Below, piece after piece: positions 46,290 through 53,906 of a stretch of 64,000 nucleotides of DNA. Both the position numbers and the translations under genes were made by a program. Within the stretch, counting starts at the first letter, position 1; every line of letters begins with the position of its first letter. Location of the stretch: positions 496,001-560,000 of the forward strand of contig NC_014829.1 of NCBI RefSeq assembly GCF_000177235.2. Direction: 5' to 3'. The notes under the pieces were generated by a model. That model was not told the DNA's origin. It was given only the letters and a program-made list of their open reading frames with translations, and ran no database searches. The DNA is from Evansella cellulosilytica DSM 2522 (lineage in GTDB: Bacteria > Bacillota > Bacilli > Bacillales > Salisediminibacteriaceae).

Positions 46290-47951
46290 ATGAAACAAAC
46301 ATGGTGGAAGGAAGCAGTTGCGTACCAAATTTATCCGAGAAGCTTTATGGATGCAAATGGAGATGGAATTGGAGATATTAAAGGAATTATTTCAAAATTA
46401 GACTATTTAAGGGAACTAGGTATTGATGTCATTTGGGTATGTCCTATTTTTGAATCGCCCAATGACGATAACGGCTATGATATTAGTGATTATAAAGGTA
46501 TTATGAAAGACTTTGGCACTATGGATGATTTCGATCTATTATTAAAGGAAGTACATCAACGTGGAATGAAGATTATTTTAGATTTAGTCATCAATCATAC
46601 GTCTGATGAACATCCATGGTTTATCGAATCTCGTTCTGCTAAGAATAATCCGTATCGTGATTACTATTTATGGCATCCAGGTAAAGATGGCAAGGAGCCA
46701 AATAACTGGGAGTCAATTTTTGGTGGATCAGCTTGGGAATTTGATGAAACAACGGAAGAGTATTACATGCATGTTTTTTCAAAGAAACAGCCAGATTTAA
46801 ATTGGGAAAATGAAAATGTTAGAAAAGATTTATATGAAATGGTCAATTGGTGGTTAGATAAAGGAATTGATGGCTTCAGAGTAGATGCTATTTCTCATAT
46901 TAAAAAAGTTCCGGGTTTCCCAGATTTACAAAATCCAGATAATAAGCGATATGTACCTTCTTTTGAAGGTCATATGAACCGTCCAGGAATACATTCATTT
47001 TTAGATGAGCTTAAGCGTGAGACGTTTCATAAATATGATATTATGACGGTCGGTGAAGCGAATGGTGTGAAAGTTGATGAAGCAGAAAAATGGGTAGGTG
47101 AAAAAGAAGGCTGCTTTAATATGATCTTTCAGTTTGAACATCTAGACTTATGGGGGAAAAGTACGGAAGGGCGACTAGATCTTCCGGCTTTAAAGGAGAC
47201 ATTAACAAGGTGGCAAAAAGGTCTAGATGGTTTAGGTTGGAACGCCTTATTTTTAGAAAACCATGATCAGCCGCGCTCTGTTTCAACATGGGGAAACAGT
47301 GGGGAATATCGCGAGAGATCAGCGAAAGCATTAGCGACGATGTATTTTTTAATGCAAGGTACGCCGTTCATTTATCAAGGGCAAGAGATCGGAATGACAA
47401 ACGTCCAATTTGAATCTATCGATGATTACAATGATGTAGCAATAAAAAATTTATATAAAAATGAGATGGATGATGGGAAAACGCATGAGGAAGTAATGGA
47501 GATTATTTGGAAAACTGGCAGAGATAACTCTAGAACTCCTATGCAATGGTCGAATGAAAGCCATGCAGGGTTTTCTACAAGTGATCCTTGGATAAAGGTT
47601 AACCCTAACTATAAAGAAATTAATGTCGAGCAATCTATTAAAAACCGAGATTCTATTTATCATTATTATAAAAAGCTAATTAAGCTTAGAAAACAGGAAA
47701 AAGCGTTAGTCTATGGAAGCTATGATTTAGTATTAGAGAGCCATAGTAAAGTGTATGCATATACGAGAACGCTTTACGATGATAAGTTTCTCATCATAGC
47801 AAACCTATTTCCTGAAGTAGTAACTAGTGAATTTCCGTCACATATAAAAGAGAAAAACATGAAATTAATGCTAAGTAACTATGGAGATGTACCATCAGTT
47901 GGGAAAGAGGTAACACTTCAGCCGTATGAAGCAAGAGTATACCGCGTATAA
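46290..47951 (+). CDS. GH13 alpha-glucosidase (oligo-1,6-glucosidase group)
   Basis: A 553-residue cytoplasmic enzyme that hydrolyses small alpha-glucosides. Catalytic residues are D199 (GFRVDAISH), E256 (VGEANGV) and D326 (ENHDQPR). AYQIYPRSFMDANGDGIGDI is the conserved start of the barrel. Ala200 follows the nucleophile where 1,6-specific enzymes usually have Val and maltases Thr, so the preferred linkage is open; trehalulose, sucrose isomers or trehalose are possible. ATG 46290 follows GGAGGAGGAACAACA. The frame is open 12 codons upstream through the operator and is not used. Confidence 0.92.
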   Translation: MKQTWWKEAVAYQIYPRSFMDANGDGIGDIKGIISKLDYLRELGIDVIWVCPIFESPNDDNGYDISDYKGIMKDFGTMDDFDLLLKEVHQRGMKIILDLVINHTSDEHPWFIESRSAKNNPYRDYYLWHPGKDGKEPNNWESIFGGSAWEFDETTEEYYMHVFSKKQPDLNWENENVRKDLYEMVNWWLDKGIDGFRVDAISHIKKVPGFPDLQNPDNKRYVPSFEGHMNRPGIHSFLDELKRETFHKYDIMTVGEANGVKVDEAEKWVGEKEGCFNMIFQFEHLDLWGKSTEGRLDLPALKETLTRWQKGLDGLGWNALFLENHDQPRSVSTWGNSGEYRERSAKALATMYFLMQGTPFIYQGQEIGMTNVQFESIDDYNDVAIKNLYKNEMDDGKTHEEVMEIIWKTGRDNSRTPMQWSNESHAGFSTSDPWIKVNPNYKEINVEQSIKNRDSIYHYYKKLIKLRKQEKALVYGSYDLVLESHSKVYAYTRTLYDDKFLIIANLFPEVVTSEFPSHIKEKNMKLMLSNYGDVPSVGKEVTLQPYEARVYRV

Positions 47952-47977
47952 TGCAATCTACTCTACAAAACGTCAGG

Positions 47978-48010
47978 GGATGCGTAACATTATAACGCAT
48001 CCTCCTTTTT
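47978..48010. terminator. intrinsic terminator between converging genes
   Basis: Stem GGATGCGT / ACGCATCC, extended by AGG/CCT, followed by CCTTTTTTT on the plus strand. The stop codon of the minus-strand DUF421 gene (47990-47992) lies in its loop. Confidence 0.8.
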
Positions 48011-48691
48011 TTCGTGCCAAATATCTACGTATAAACTGCCATCTGATTGTAATTGGGCAATGAGTACTTGATTTAAATTCGTAGCACCTTTTTTCTTTAC
48101 TTCTGCTAAAAGCCATTCCTTTGTTACATTTAATGTTTTCATTGTTTCTTTTAATATATGGCCTTCAATAATTAAAATTTTCGGTTCTTGAGATTGTTGT
48201 TGATTTTGTTGTTTTAAATCATTTACTGTAACATTACTAGCATTTTTTTTCGTTTTTACACTTAAATCCCCTGTTGTTTCTAATATGGCTAATTCGATAT
48301 CTTTTAACTTAAAATGACCTGCTTTACGGAGCATAAGCATAACATTATGAACTGTCATGTTTTCCTTGTTAAGTATATCTGTACATAGCTTTCCATTTTC
48401 TATCACAACCACAGGTTGATCCTCAAATAATCTGCGTAGAAAAAACCGCTGTCTACTTAATATACTCATTGCAACAGGAAGAACACCCCAGACAGTGACG
48501 GCAATCATTGCTTCAATTGTGTGTATTTCAGGTTCGACTACCATACTTGCAGCAAAATTTCCAATTGTAATTCCAACGATATAATCAAAATAAGTTAACT
48601 GCGCTAACTGTTTTTTTCCCATAAGCCTCGTCAAAAGAAATAAATAAAAGAAGCTAATGAGTGCTTTCACTAAAAATATGTAATCAAGCAT
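47990..48691 (-). CDS. YetF-like DUF421 membrane protein
   Basis: A 233-residue protein with three N-terminal helices (about 5-22, 35-52, 60-80) and a cytoplasmic two-part alpha/beta domain. LLTRLMGKKQLAQLTYFDYI, GITIGNFAASM and PVVVIENGKL are diagnostic of the YetF/YrbG/YcaP family. Its role is unknown; members are linked with spore-membrane and stress functions. It is divergent from a DUF4363 gene, and such pairs are commonly found together in Bacillaceae. No operator was found between them. Confidence 0.9.
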   Translation of the reverse strand: MLDYIFLVKALISFFYLFLLTRLMGKKQLAQLTYFDYIVGITIGNFAASMVVEPEIHTIEAMIAVTVWGVLPVAMSILSRQRFFLRRLFEDQPVVVIENGKLCTDILNKENMTVHNVMLMLRKAGHFKLKDIELAILETTGDLSVKTKKNASNVTVNDLKQQNQQQSQEPKILIIEGHILKETMKTLNVTKEWLLAEVKKKGATNLNQVLIAQLQSDGSLYVDIWHEKKEDAL

Positions 48692-48766
48692 AAAGCGATT
48701 CCTCCAATAACATACTATCTTTATTATGAGACAAAAAGGAAAAAATAAACGAGGAGTGTAAAAGCT

Positions 48767-49132
48767 GTGTTGAAGCTGTTCCGATCAAAGTTATTTAAAA
48801 TGATAGTGGTAGGAGTGCTTATTTTCGGTATAAGCTGGCTTCATACAAATATGAAAACGGTGGACAACCCTGTCTCGAGGCAGGTTGATGAAGTGAGAGC
48901 GGCAGTTTATGAAAACGACTGGGAATTGGTACAGAAGGAAATCGAAAAAATGAAGGATCTATTTGATGAAAGAAGAGGAAGGATAGAGCTCTTTGGGCCA
49001 ATTGAGCATGTGAATGACACGAGAGTGAATATGACTACATTAGTTGAAGTAGCAAGGCATGGTGAAAAGCATGATGTATTAAGACTTTTGGCTAAAATTG
49101 AAGCGAGGTTAGATGATTTTATTATATTTTAA
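48767..49132 (+). CDS. DUF4363 family protein
   Basis: A 121-residue protein with one N-terminal helix (about 10-28) and a helical, highly charged outer domain (AVYENDWELVQKEIEKMKDL, HDVLRLLAKIEARLDDFI). It begins with GTG behind GAGGAGTG. This is the DUF4363 pattern, found beside DUF421 genes. It probably sits at the outer face of the membrane with the DUF421 protein. Function unknown. Confidence 0.75.
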   Translation: MLKLFRSKLFKMIVVGVLIFGISWLHTNMKTVDNPVSRQVDEVRAAVYENDWELVQKEIEKMKDLFDERRGRIELFGPIEHVNDTRVNMTTLVEVARHGEKHDVLRLLAKIEARLDDFIIF

Positions 49133-49189
49133 TAAGTTTTTTTTAATCATTCTAAGTGACTCCCCCGTTTTGTACAAAGTATTCTTGAA

Positions 49190-49325
49190 TTGAACGAAAG
49201 GGTACGAGACGCCTGCGACGAGCGTTATATCACGATTAAGCTTCGAGCTGTCTCGACGGATGCAGCTTCAGTGGGAAACTAGAAGAGGAAGAGACAAGCG
49301 AGTATCCTGAAGTGAAAATAACCAA
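49190..49325. repeat. possible degenerate copy of a large Bacillaceae intergenic repeat
   Basis: This stretch is richer in G and C than its surroundings (GAGACGCCTGCGACGAGCG, CGAGCTGTCTCGACGG) and ends AAGCGAGTATCCTGAAGTG. From memory this ending resembles the long palindromic repeats scattered in alkaliphilic Bacillaceae. No reading frame or ribosome-binding site is seen. The assignment is weak. Confidence 0.3.
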
Positions 49326-49524
49326 CAAAGTTCAAAGTTAAGTTAACAAGAAAATTTATTATAAGAATATATTTTTTTAAAGTATGCTGTTATTTAGTGA
49401 ATTATGAAATTGATTCAAGTATAGTCCCTTTTAAAACAAAGGATTTATGTGCCTTTAACAAGTGTTTTTCAAGCTTTGACTTAATAGGTAACACTCAACC
49501 TCTGTATTCAAAGAGTAAAACGTA

Positions 49525-49573
49525 TTGACATATAAGGTACAGTTAGTATACAATTATCTCGAATTCGAGATAA
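49525..49573 (+). promoter_or_regulatory. mhqR promoter with MhqR operator
   Basis: TTGACA (49525-49530) and TACAAT (49549-49554) are spaced by 18 bases (or TATACA with 16). TTATCTCGAATTCGAGATAA (49554-49573) is a perfect 20-bp palindrome directly at the start of transcription. It agrees with the operator known for Bacillus MhqR. It implies autorepression. Confidence 0.85.
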
Positions 49574-49595
49574 AATTGTAAGAGGAGGTGCTACG

Positions 49596-50039
49596 ATGGA
49601 TAATAATAATGATGAAGAGCTGTCACTAAAGCTGTTTATCGTATTATCGCGTGCATTTCAATCGATAAAAAAGCGTGTTGAAGAAGATATTAGAAGCTAT
49701 GGTCTTAATCCAACAGAATTTGCAGTTCTTGAACTCGTCTATCATAAAGGGGATCAACCTATTCAAAGGATTGGAGACAAAGTACTCATCGCAAGTAGTA
49801 GCATCACCTATGTGGTCGATAAGTTAGAAAAAAAACAATTGATAAAAAGAAGACCTTGTCCAAGTGATCGCCGTATTACATATGCGACAATAACTTCTAA
49901 AGGAGAAAATTTCATGAATGAGGTTTTCCCTAAGCACAAAACGGCTATAGATGAAATATGTGCTGGACTAGATAGTAAAGAAAGAGACTTTATGATACAC
50001 CAGTTAAAAAAATTAGGCTATTTTGCACAAAAACTGTAA
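49596..50039 (+). CDS. mhqR: MarR-family repressor MhqR
   Basis: A 147-residue winged-helix protein with IQRIGDKVLIASSSITYVVD as recognition region and RRPCPSDRRITYATITSKG as wing. In B. subtilis MhqR represses dioxygenases and oxidoreductases that detoxify quinones and catechols. The gene's own operator, and half-sites of the same sequence before the wrbA-like gene, support the name. The single cysteine at the wing (PCPSDRR) could sense electrophiles, but MhqR of B. subtilis is not clearly thiol-controlled. Ribosome-binding site AGAGGAGGTG. Confidence 0.85.
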   Translation: MDNNNDEELSLKLFIVLSRAFQSIKKRVEEDIRSYGLNPTEFAVLELVYHKGDQPIQRIGDKVLIASSSITYVVDKLEKKQLIKRRPCPSDRRITYATITSKGENFMNEVFPKHKTAIDEICAGLDSKERDFMIHQLKKLGYFAQKL

Positions 50040-50175
50040 TATATTTTTATTTTTACTCACTTACAAAAATAAAGTTATTATCATTGATTTAGTTATTAAC
50101 TATATGTTAATCTGTAATTGTTCATGATTCATGAAGGATAAGGGGGGGATTAAAGGAGTAAAATTCTGTCACTAA

Positions 50176-50208
50176 TATCTCGAATTAGTAATATCTTATT
50201 TCGAGGTA
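50176..50208 (+). promoter_or_regulatory. degenerate MhqR sites before the wrbA-like gene
   Basis: TATCTCGAATTAGTAATA matches the perfect MhqR palindrome (TATCTCGAATTCGAGATA) in 15 of 18 positions. TTCGAGGTA at 50200 supplies a further right half-site. The region lies about 100 bases before the start at 50305. Confidence 0.6.
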
Positions 50209-50304
50209 ATATACCAGTTAGTTAAGTAGAAGACTTGTAAAGTTGGTGAAGAAACGATGGGGTTCTTAAAAAATTTATTTCGTAATGAAAAGGAGAAGAT
50301 AAAA

Positions 50305-50916
50305 ATGGCAAATATAAAATTAGCGGTAATTTACTATAGTTCAACAGGAACAAACTATACATTAGCAAAGTGGGCAGAAGCTGGTGCGAAGGAAGCTGGC
50401 GCAGAAGTGAAAGTTTTAAAGGCACCAGAATTAGCACCACAAGCAGCCATTGATTCAAACCCAGCGTGGAAAGCGCATGTAGAGGAAGCAAAGGATGTTC
50501 CAGAAGTGACATTAGATGACCTTGAATGGGCGGATGCGATTATTTTCAGTACCCCAACTCGTTTTGGGAACATGCCTTCACAAATGAAGCAGTTTTTAGA
50601 TACAACCGGAGGATTATGGGCAAATGGAAAGCTAGCTAATAAAATTGTAAGTGGTATGTCTTCTGCAAGTAATGCTCATGGTGGGCAAGAAGCGACAATC
50701 CTTTCATTGTATACGACAATGTATCACTGGGGAGCTATTGTTGTAACACCAGGTTATACAGATCCAGTTCAATTTGCTTCTGGAGGAAACCCATATGGAG
50801 TTAGTGTTACAGTAGATCAAGAAGGTAATATGCAAGAGGACGTTCAGGAAGCTGCTAAGTACCAAGCAAAGCGTACAGTACAAGTTGCAGAGGCATTTAA
50901 AAAAGGAAATCTATAA
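50305..50916 (+). CDS. NAD(P)H:quinone oxidoreductase, WrbA type
   Basis: A 203-residue flavodoxin-like protein that reduces quinones by two electrons. The FMN phosphate loop is YYSSTGTNYTLA; SPTRFGNMPSQMKQFLDTTG and SSASNAHGGQEATILSLYTT are typical WrbA stretches. ATG 50305 follows AAAAGGAGAAGATAAAA, while an open frame of 16 codons upstream has no site. MhqR-type half-sites upstream suggest induction by quinones together with mhqR and the dioxygenase downstream. Confidence 0.92.
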   Translation: MANIKLAVIYYSSTGTNYTLAKWAEAGAKEAGAEVKVLKAPELAPQAAIDSNPAWKAHVEEAKDVPEVTLDDLEWADAIIFSTPTRFGNMPSQMKQFLDTTGGLWANGKLANKIVSGMSSASNAHGGQEATILSLYTTMYHWGAIVVTPGYTDPVQFASGGNPYGVSVTVDQEGNMQEDVQEAAKYQAKRTVQVAEAFKKGNL

Positions 50917-50921
50917 TAATT

Positions 50922-50959
50922 AGGGTGATTCAAAGGTGTTTTAACCTATGAATCACCCT
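50922..50959 (+). repeat. repeat family A copy 8
   Basis: Arms AGGGTGATTCAAAGGTG and ACCTATGAATCACCCT. There is no T-run behind the stem. It lies between two genes that otherwise look like one operon. Confidence 0.65.
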
Positions 50960-50962
50960 ATT

Positions 50963-51003
50963 GAGAACACTGAAAAGTGCAGATTAGATTTTTCAGTTCC
51001 TTC
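50963..51003 (+). repeat. repeat family B copy 4
   Basis: Arms GAGAACACTGAAAAG and TTTTTCAGTTCCTTC, imperfect. It ends about 8 bases before the ribosome-binding site of the next gene, so if it terminated fully the dioxygenase would have no transcript. Confidence 0.65.
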
Positions 51004-51030
51004 TTGTTAAACAATAATGGAGGTTATACG

Positions 51031-52014
51031 ATGAATGAATTAAAAGGGTTACACCATGTGACGGCTATTACAAGTAGTGCAGAAAAAAATTATGAATTCT
51101 TTACTTACGTGCTGGGGATGCGGTTAGTAAAGAAAACAGTCAACCAAGATGATATTCAAACCTATCATTTGTTTTTCGCCGATGATAAAGGAAGTCCAGG
51201 GACAGATATGACATTTTTTGACTTCCCTGGCATACGAAAAGGTACCCATGGAACAAATGAAATATCAAAGACTTCTTTTCGTGTCCCGTCCGATGCTGCG
51301 CTTGATTACTGGGTGAAACGCTTCAATCGTCTTAACGTAAAACATGAAGGCATCATAGATCAATTTGGAAAAAAGACATTGTCGTTTGTTGATTTCGATG
51401 ATCAACACTATCAATTAATTTCTGACGAAAATAACATTGGAGTAGAATCAGGGACTCCGTGGGAACAAGGGCCAATTCCTCTCGAATATGCCATAACAGG
51501 GCTAGGACCACTTTTTATTCGTATAGCCAATTTTGATTATTTTAAAGAAATGATGGAAAAAGTGTTGTTGTTTAAGGAAATTGCCAAAGAAGAGAATATT
51601 CATTTATTTGAGGTTGGTGAAGGTGGAAATGGTGCACAAGTGATTGTAGAGCATAATGCGGAATTACCTCAAGCACAGCAAGGCTTTGGAACTGTCCACC
51701 ATGCAGCTTTTAGAATTGACGACCGCAAAGTGTTAGAGGAGTGGGATAGTCGTTTACGACAATTTGGATTTCAAACGTCTGGATACGTTGATAGGTTTTT
51801 CTTTAAGTCATTATATGCTAGAGTGGCACCACAAATATTATTTGAATTTGCAACAGATGGACCGGGCTTTATGGGCGATGAACCTTACGAAACCCTTGGT
51901 GAAAAGCTTTCGTTACCTCCATTTCTTGAGGATAAAAGAGAGCAAATAGAAAAAATGGTTCGTCCGATTGATACGGTAAGGAGTACAAAGGAAATAAAAA
52001 AAGAATACGAATAA
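51031..52014 (+). CDS. ring-cleaving dioxygenase of the glyoxalase fold (MhqA/MhqO type)
   Basis: A 327-residue protein of two vicinal-oxygen-chelate modules. The first begins GLHHVTAITSSAEKNYEFF with metal ligand His near residue 7; the second contains GTVHHAAFRI. A further ligand is expected in ILFEFATDGPGF. Bacillus homologues open hydroquinone and catechol rings and are repressed by MhqR. ATG 51031 follows GGAGGTTATACG; the 18 codons upstream run through a repeat. It probably depends on read-through from the wrbA-like gene. Confidence 0.9.
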   Translation: MNELKGLHHVTAITSSAEKNYEFFTYVLGMRLVKKTVNQDDIQTYHLFFADDKGSPGTDMTFFDFPGIRKGTHGTNEISKTSFRVPSDAALDYWVKRFNRLNVKHEGIIDQFGKKTLSFVDFDDQHYQLISDENNIGVESGTPWEQGPIPLEYAITGLGPLFIRIANFDYFKEMMEKVLLFKEIAKEENIHLFEVGEGGNGAQVIVEHNAELPQAQQGFGTVHHAAFRIDDRKVLEEWDSRLRQFGFQTSGYVDRFFFKSLYARVAPQILFEFATDGPGFMGDEPYETLGEKLSLPPFLEDKREQIEKMVRPIDTVRSTKEIKKEYE

Positions 52015-52021
52015 AGTCTGA

Positions 52022-52055
52022 AGGGTGCTTACTTAAAGTAACCCCTTTTTTTATT
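52022..52055 (+). terminator. intrinsic terminator
   Basis: AGGGTGCTTACTT pairs imperfectly with AAGTAACCCCT (three-base bulge TGC), followed by TTTTTTTATTTTT. It ends the dioxygenase transcript. Confidence 0.7.
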
Positions 52056-52232
52056 TTTCTAGCTCTAAAAAAGATGTGGCATGATATTTAGAATACTGAC
52101 ACGAAAATTTGTAATTTGGCGAATTTCCTGGGAAATTAATTGAAAGTTGTTGAAGTTACTGATTTGTATCGTATATTCGACATACATTTTTTATTGATAA
52201 GTATTTAAACATGCCAAATTGTGCCGATAAAA

Positions 52233-53501
52233 TCAAACTACTACAGGAAAAACAAGTGTAATCGTTGTTCCTTTATTAAGTTCACTAGCAACATTCATTT
52301 TTCCATTCATCGCCTTCACAATACTATAAACAACCATAGTTCCAAGACCTGTTCCTTTGTCTTTCGTCGAATAATAGGGCGAGCCTAGTCGTTCTATCTG
52401 TTCTCGATTCATCCCAATTCCAGTATCTTGAATAGCGATGTGGGCATGTTTATTTATCATTTGAAGGTCTATTGTTAATATTCCGCCGTCAGGCATTGCT
52501 TCTACACCATTCTTTACAATATTAATGAGACATTGGTGAAGCTTTTGTTTTTCACCAATTACAAAAACCTCTGCTGTGTTTTTAAAGAGAATCTCTACAT
52601 TATTAATTAATGCAAAAGGAGTAACAACATTTTTTACGTACTTTAACTCTTCCAACACGTCAAGTTTCATAACATTTTCTAATGTAGGCTTGGCAAACGT
52701 TAAATAATCATTGATAATATCCTCCGCACGGGATAGTTCGCCTAAAGAAAAATCGATATATTGTGTTCTCTTATCAGGTGTTATATCATTTCTTTTCATA
52801 AACTGTAAGAAACCTCTTGTTACTGTGAGTGGATTTCTAATCTCATGAGAAATGCTAGCTGCAATGTCTCCAACAATTCTTAGCTTTTCTAGCCGTTTTA
52901 CTTCTGATACAATTTCATTTTCCTCTCGTGCCTTTTCGATAAAGATTACAAATAATATGACACCGAGTATTTGTATGATGTATAAACTACTAGCCAAAAC
53001 AAAAGGAAGGATAGAGAAACCTTCATTTATATTAATAAAGCCTACCATGATAATTAACCCAATCATATCAACGGCAGAAATGATAACAGCTATTTTAACT
53101 TTTTGCTTAATCTTATTTACACGAGAAAATAAGGGAATGAGAAACCAAAGAAGTACATAAATTGTCGTATATTCAAACATTGTGACGTAAAACCCTTCGC
53201 CACCTAGTAAGTAACGATAGCTTAATAAAATGATGAATAAAATTAACCCAATCCTTCTACCACCATATAATGCACCGATGATAAAGGGAACTAAGCGCAT
53301 ATCAAAATAATAACCTTCATTAACGAGGTTAATCGAAAACGTCATACAAAGTACGATAGATATCCCTGATACAAGTACTTTAAGTGCTGTTGAATGTTTA
53401 TATTTGTCTTCTAAAAACTTATGGTAAATAAAGAAAAGGATAAAAATAAATGATAAGTTAAGTAAGACAAGCTGTATATAATCGAATAAAACACTATCCA
53501 T
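52233..53501 (-). CDS. sporulation-type sensor histidine kinase (KinB/KinD-like)
   Basis: A 422-residue kinase. Residues 1-190 contain about six membrane helices of the LytS/YhcK 5TM type (DMRLVPFIIGALYGGRRIGL). The phosphorylation site is H219 in ISHEIRNPLTVTRGFL, followed by the ATPase with NIVKNGVEAMPDGG, DTGIGMN and GTGLGTMVVYSIV. No response-regulator gene is adjacent, as with the orphan Bacillus kinases that feed the Spo0F/Spo0A phosphorelay. That target is inferred from the H-box sequence. The start ATG follows AAAGGAGCAGC on the minus strand. Confidence 0.88.
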   Translation of the reverse strand: MDSVLFDYIQLVLLNLSFIFILFFIYHKFLEDKYKHSTALKVLVSGISIVLCMTFSINLVNEGYYFDMRLVPFIIGALYGGRRIGLILFIILLSYRYLLGGEGFYVTMFEYTTIYVLLWFLIPLFSRVNKIKQKVKIAVIISAVDMIGLIIMVGFININEGFSILPFVLASSLYIIQILGVILFVIFIEKAREENEIVSEVKRLEKLRIVGDIAASISHEIRNPLTVTRGFLQFMKRNDITPDKRTQYIDFSLGELSRAEDIINDYLTFAKPTLENVMKLDVLEELKYVKNVVTPFALINNVEILFKNTAEVFVIGEKQKLHQCLINIVKNGVEAMPDGGILTIDLQMINKHAHIAIQDTGIGMNREQIERLGSPYYSTKDKGTGLGTMVVYSIVKAMNGKMNVASELNKGTTITLVFPVVV

Positions 53502-53906
53502 AAAAATGCTGCTCCTTTATCGTTTGTAATAGCATAAAGTGTGTAAAACATACAGCTGCTCTAAAAAATATGACTACTAAAGTATATTCGGCAAATTGTT
53601 ACAATCCCCTCTAAAATAAAGAAAAAAATGTAAAAAAATGTCGTGAAAACTAATATAATATGTAAATTTGTATGAAGTACAAACAGTAAGCCACGGAAAT
53701 GATGTGCAGGTAGGAGTACAGAAGGTAAGTATGTTAAGATTAATTACATGTAATGGGATCGGGTTGACTCAAAAGGTTGATTTTACCTTTTGAGTCAACC
53801 TCATTTCAAGTTACATATTATGGTGTATGACAATATATTTTTATGTTTCATGAAGGGATATATCGGGAAATGACATCTTATCTACTAAAGGCTAGGTGAT
53901 ATTTTC
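53502..53906. other. divergent promoter region holding a repeat
   Basis: This 405-base stretch separates the kinase (minus) from the phosphodiesterase (plus). Apart from family A copy 9 at 53760-53802 it shows only AT-rich sequence. No gene with a plausible start was found. Promoters for both genes must lie here but could not be placed. Confidence 0.5.
53760..53802. repeat. repeat family A copy 9, in a divergent promoter region
   Basis: GGGTTGACTCAAAAGGT pairs with ACCTTTTGAGTCAACCTC around TGATTTT. It is close to the ideal of the family. Both neighbours are transcribed away from it, so it ends no known transcript. Confidence 0.8.
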
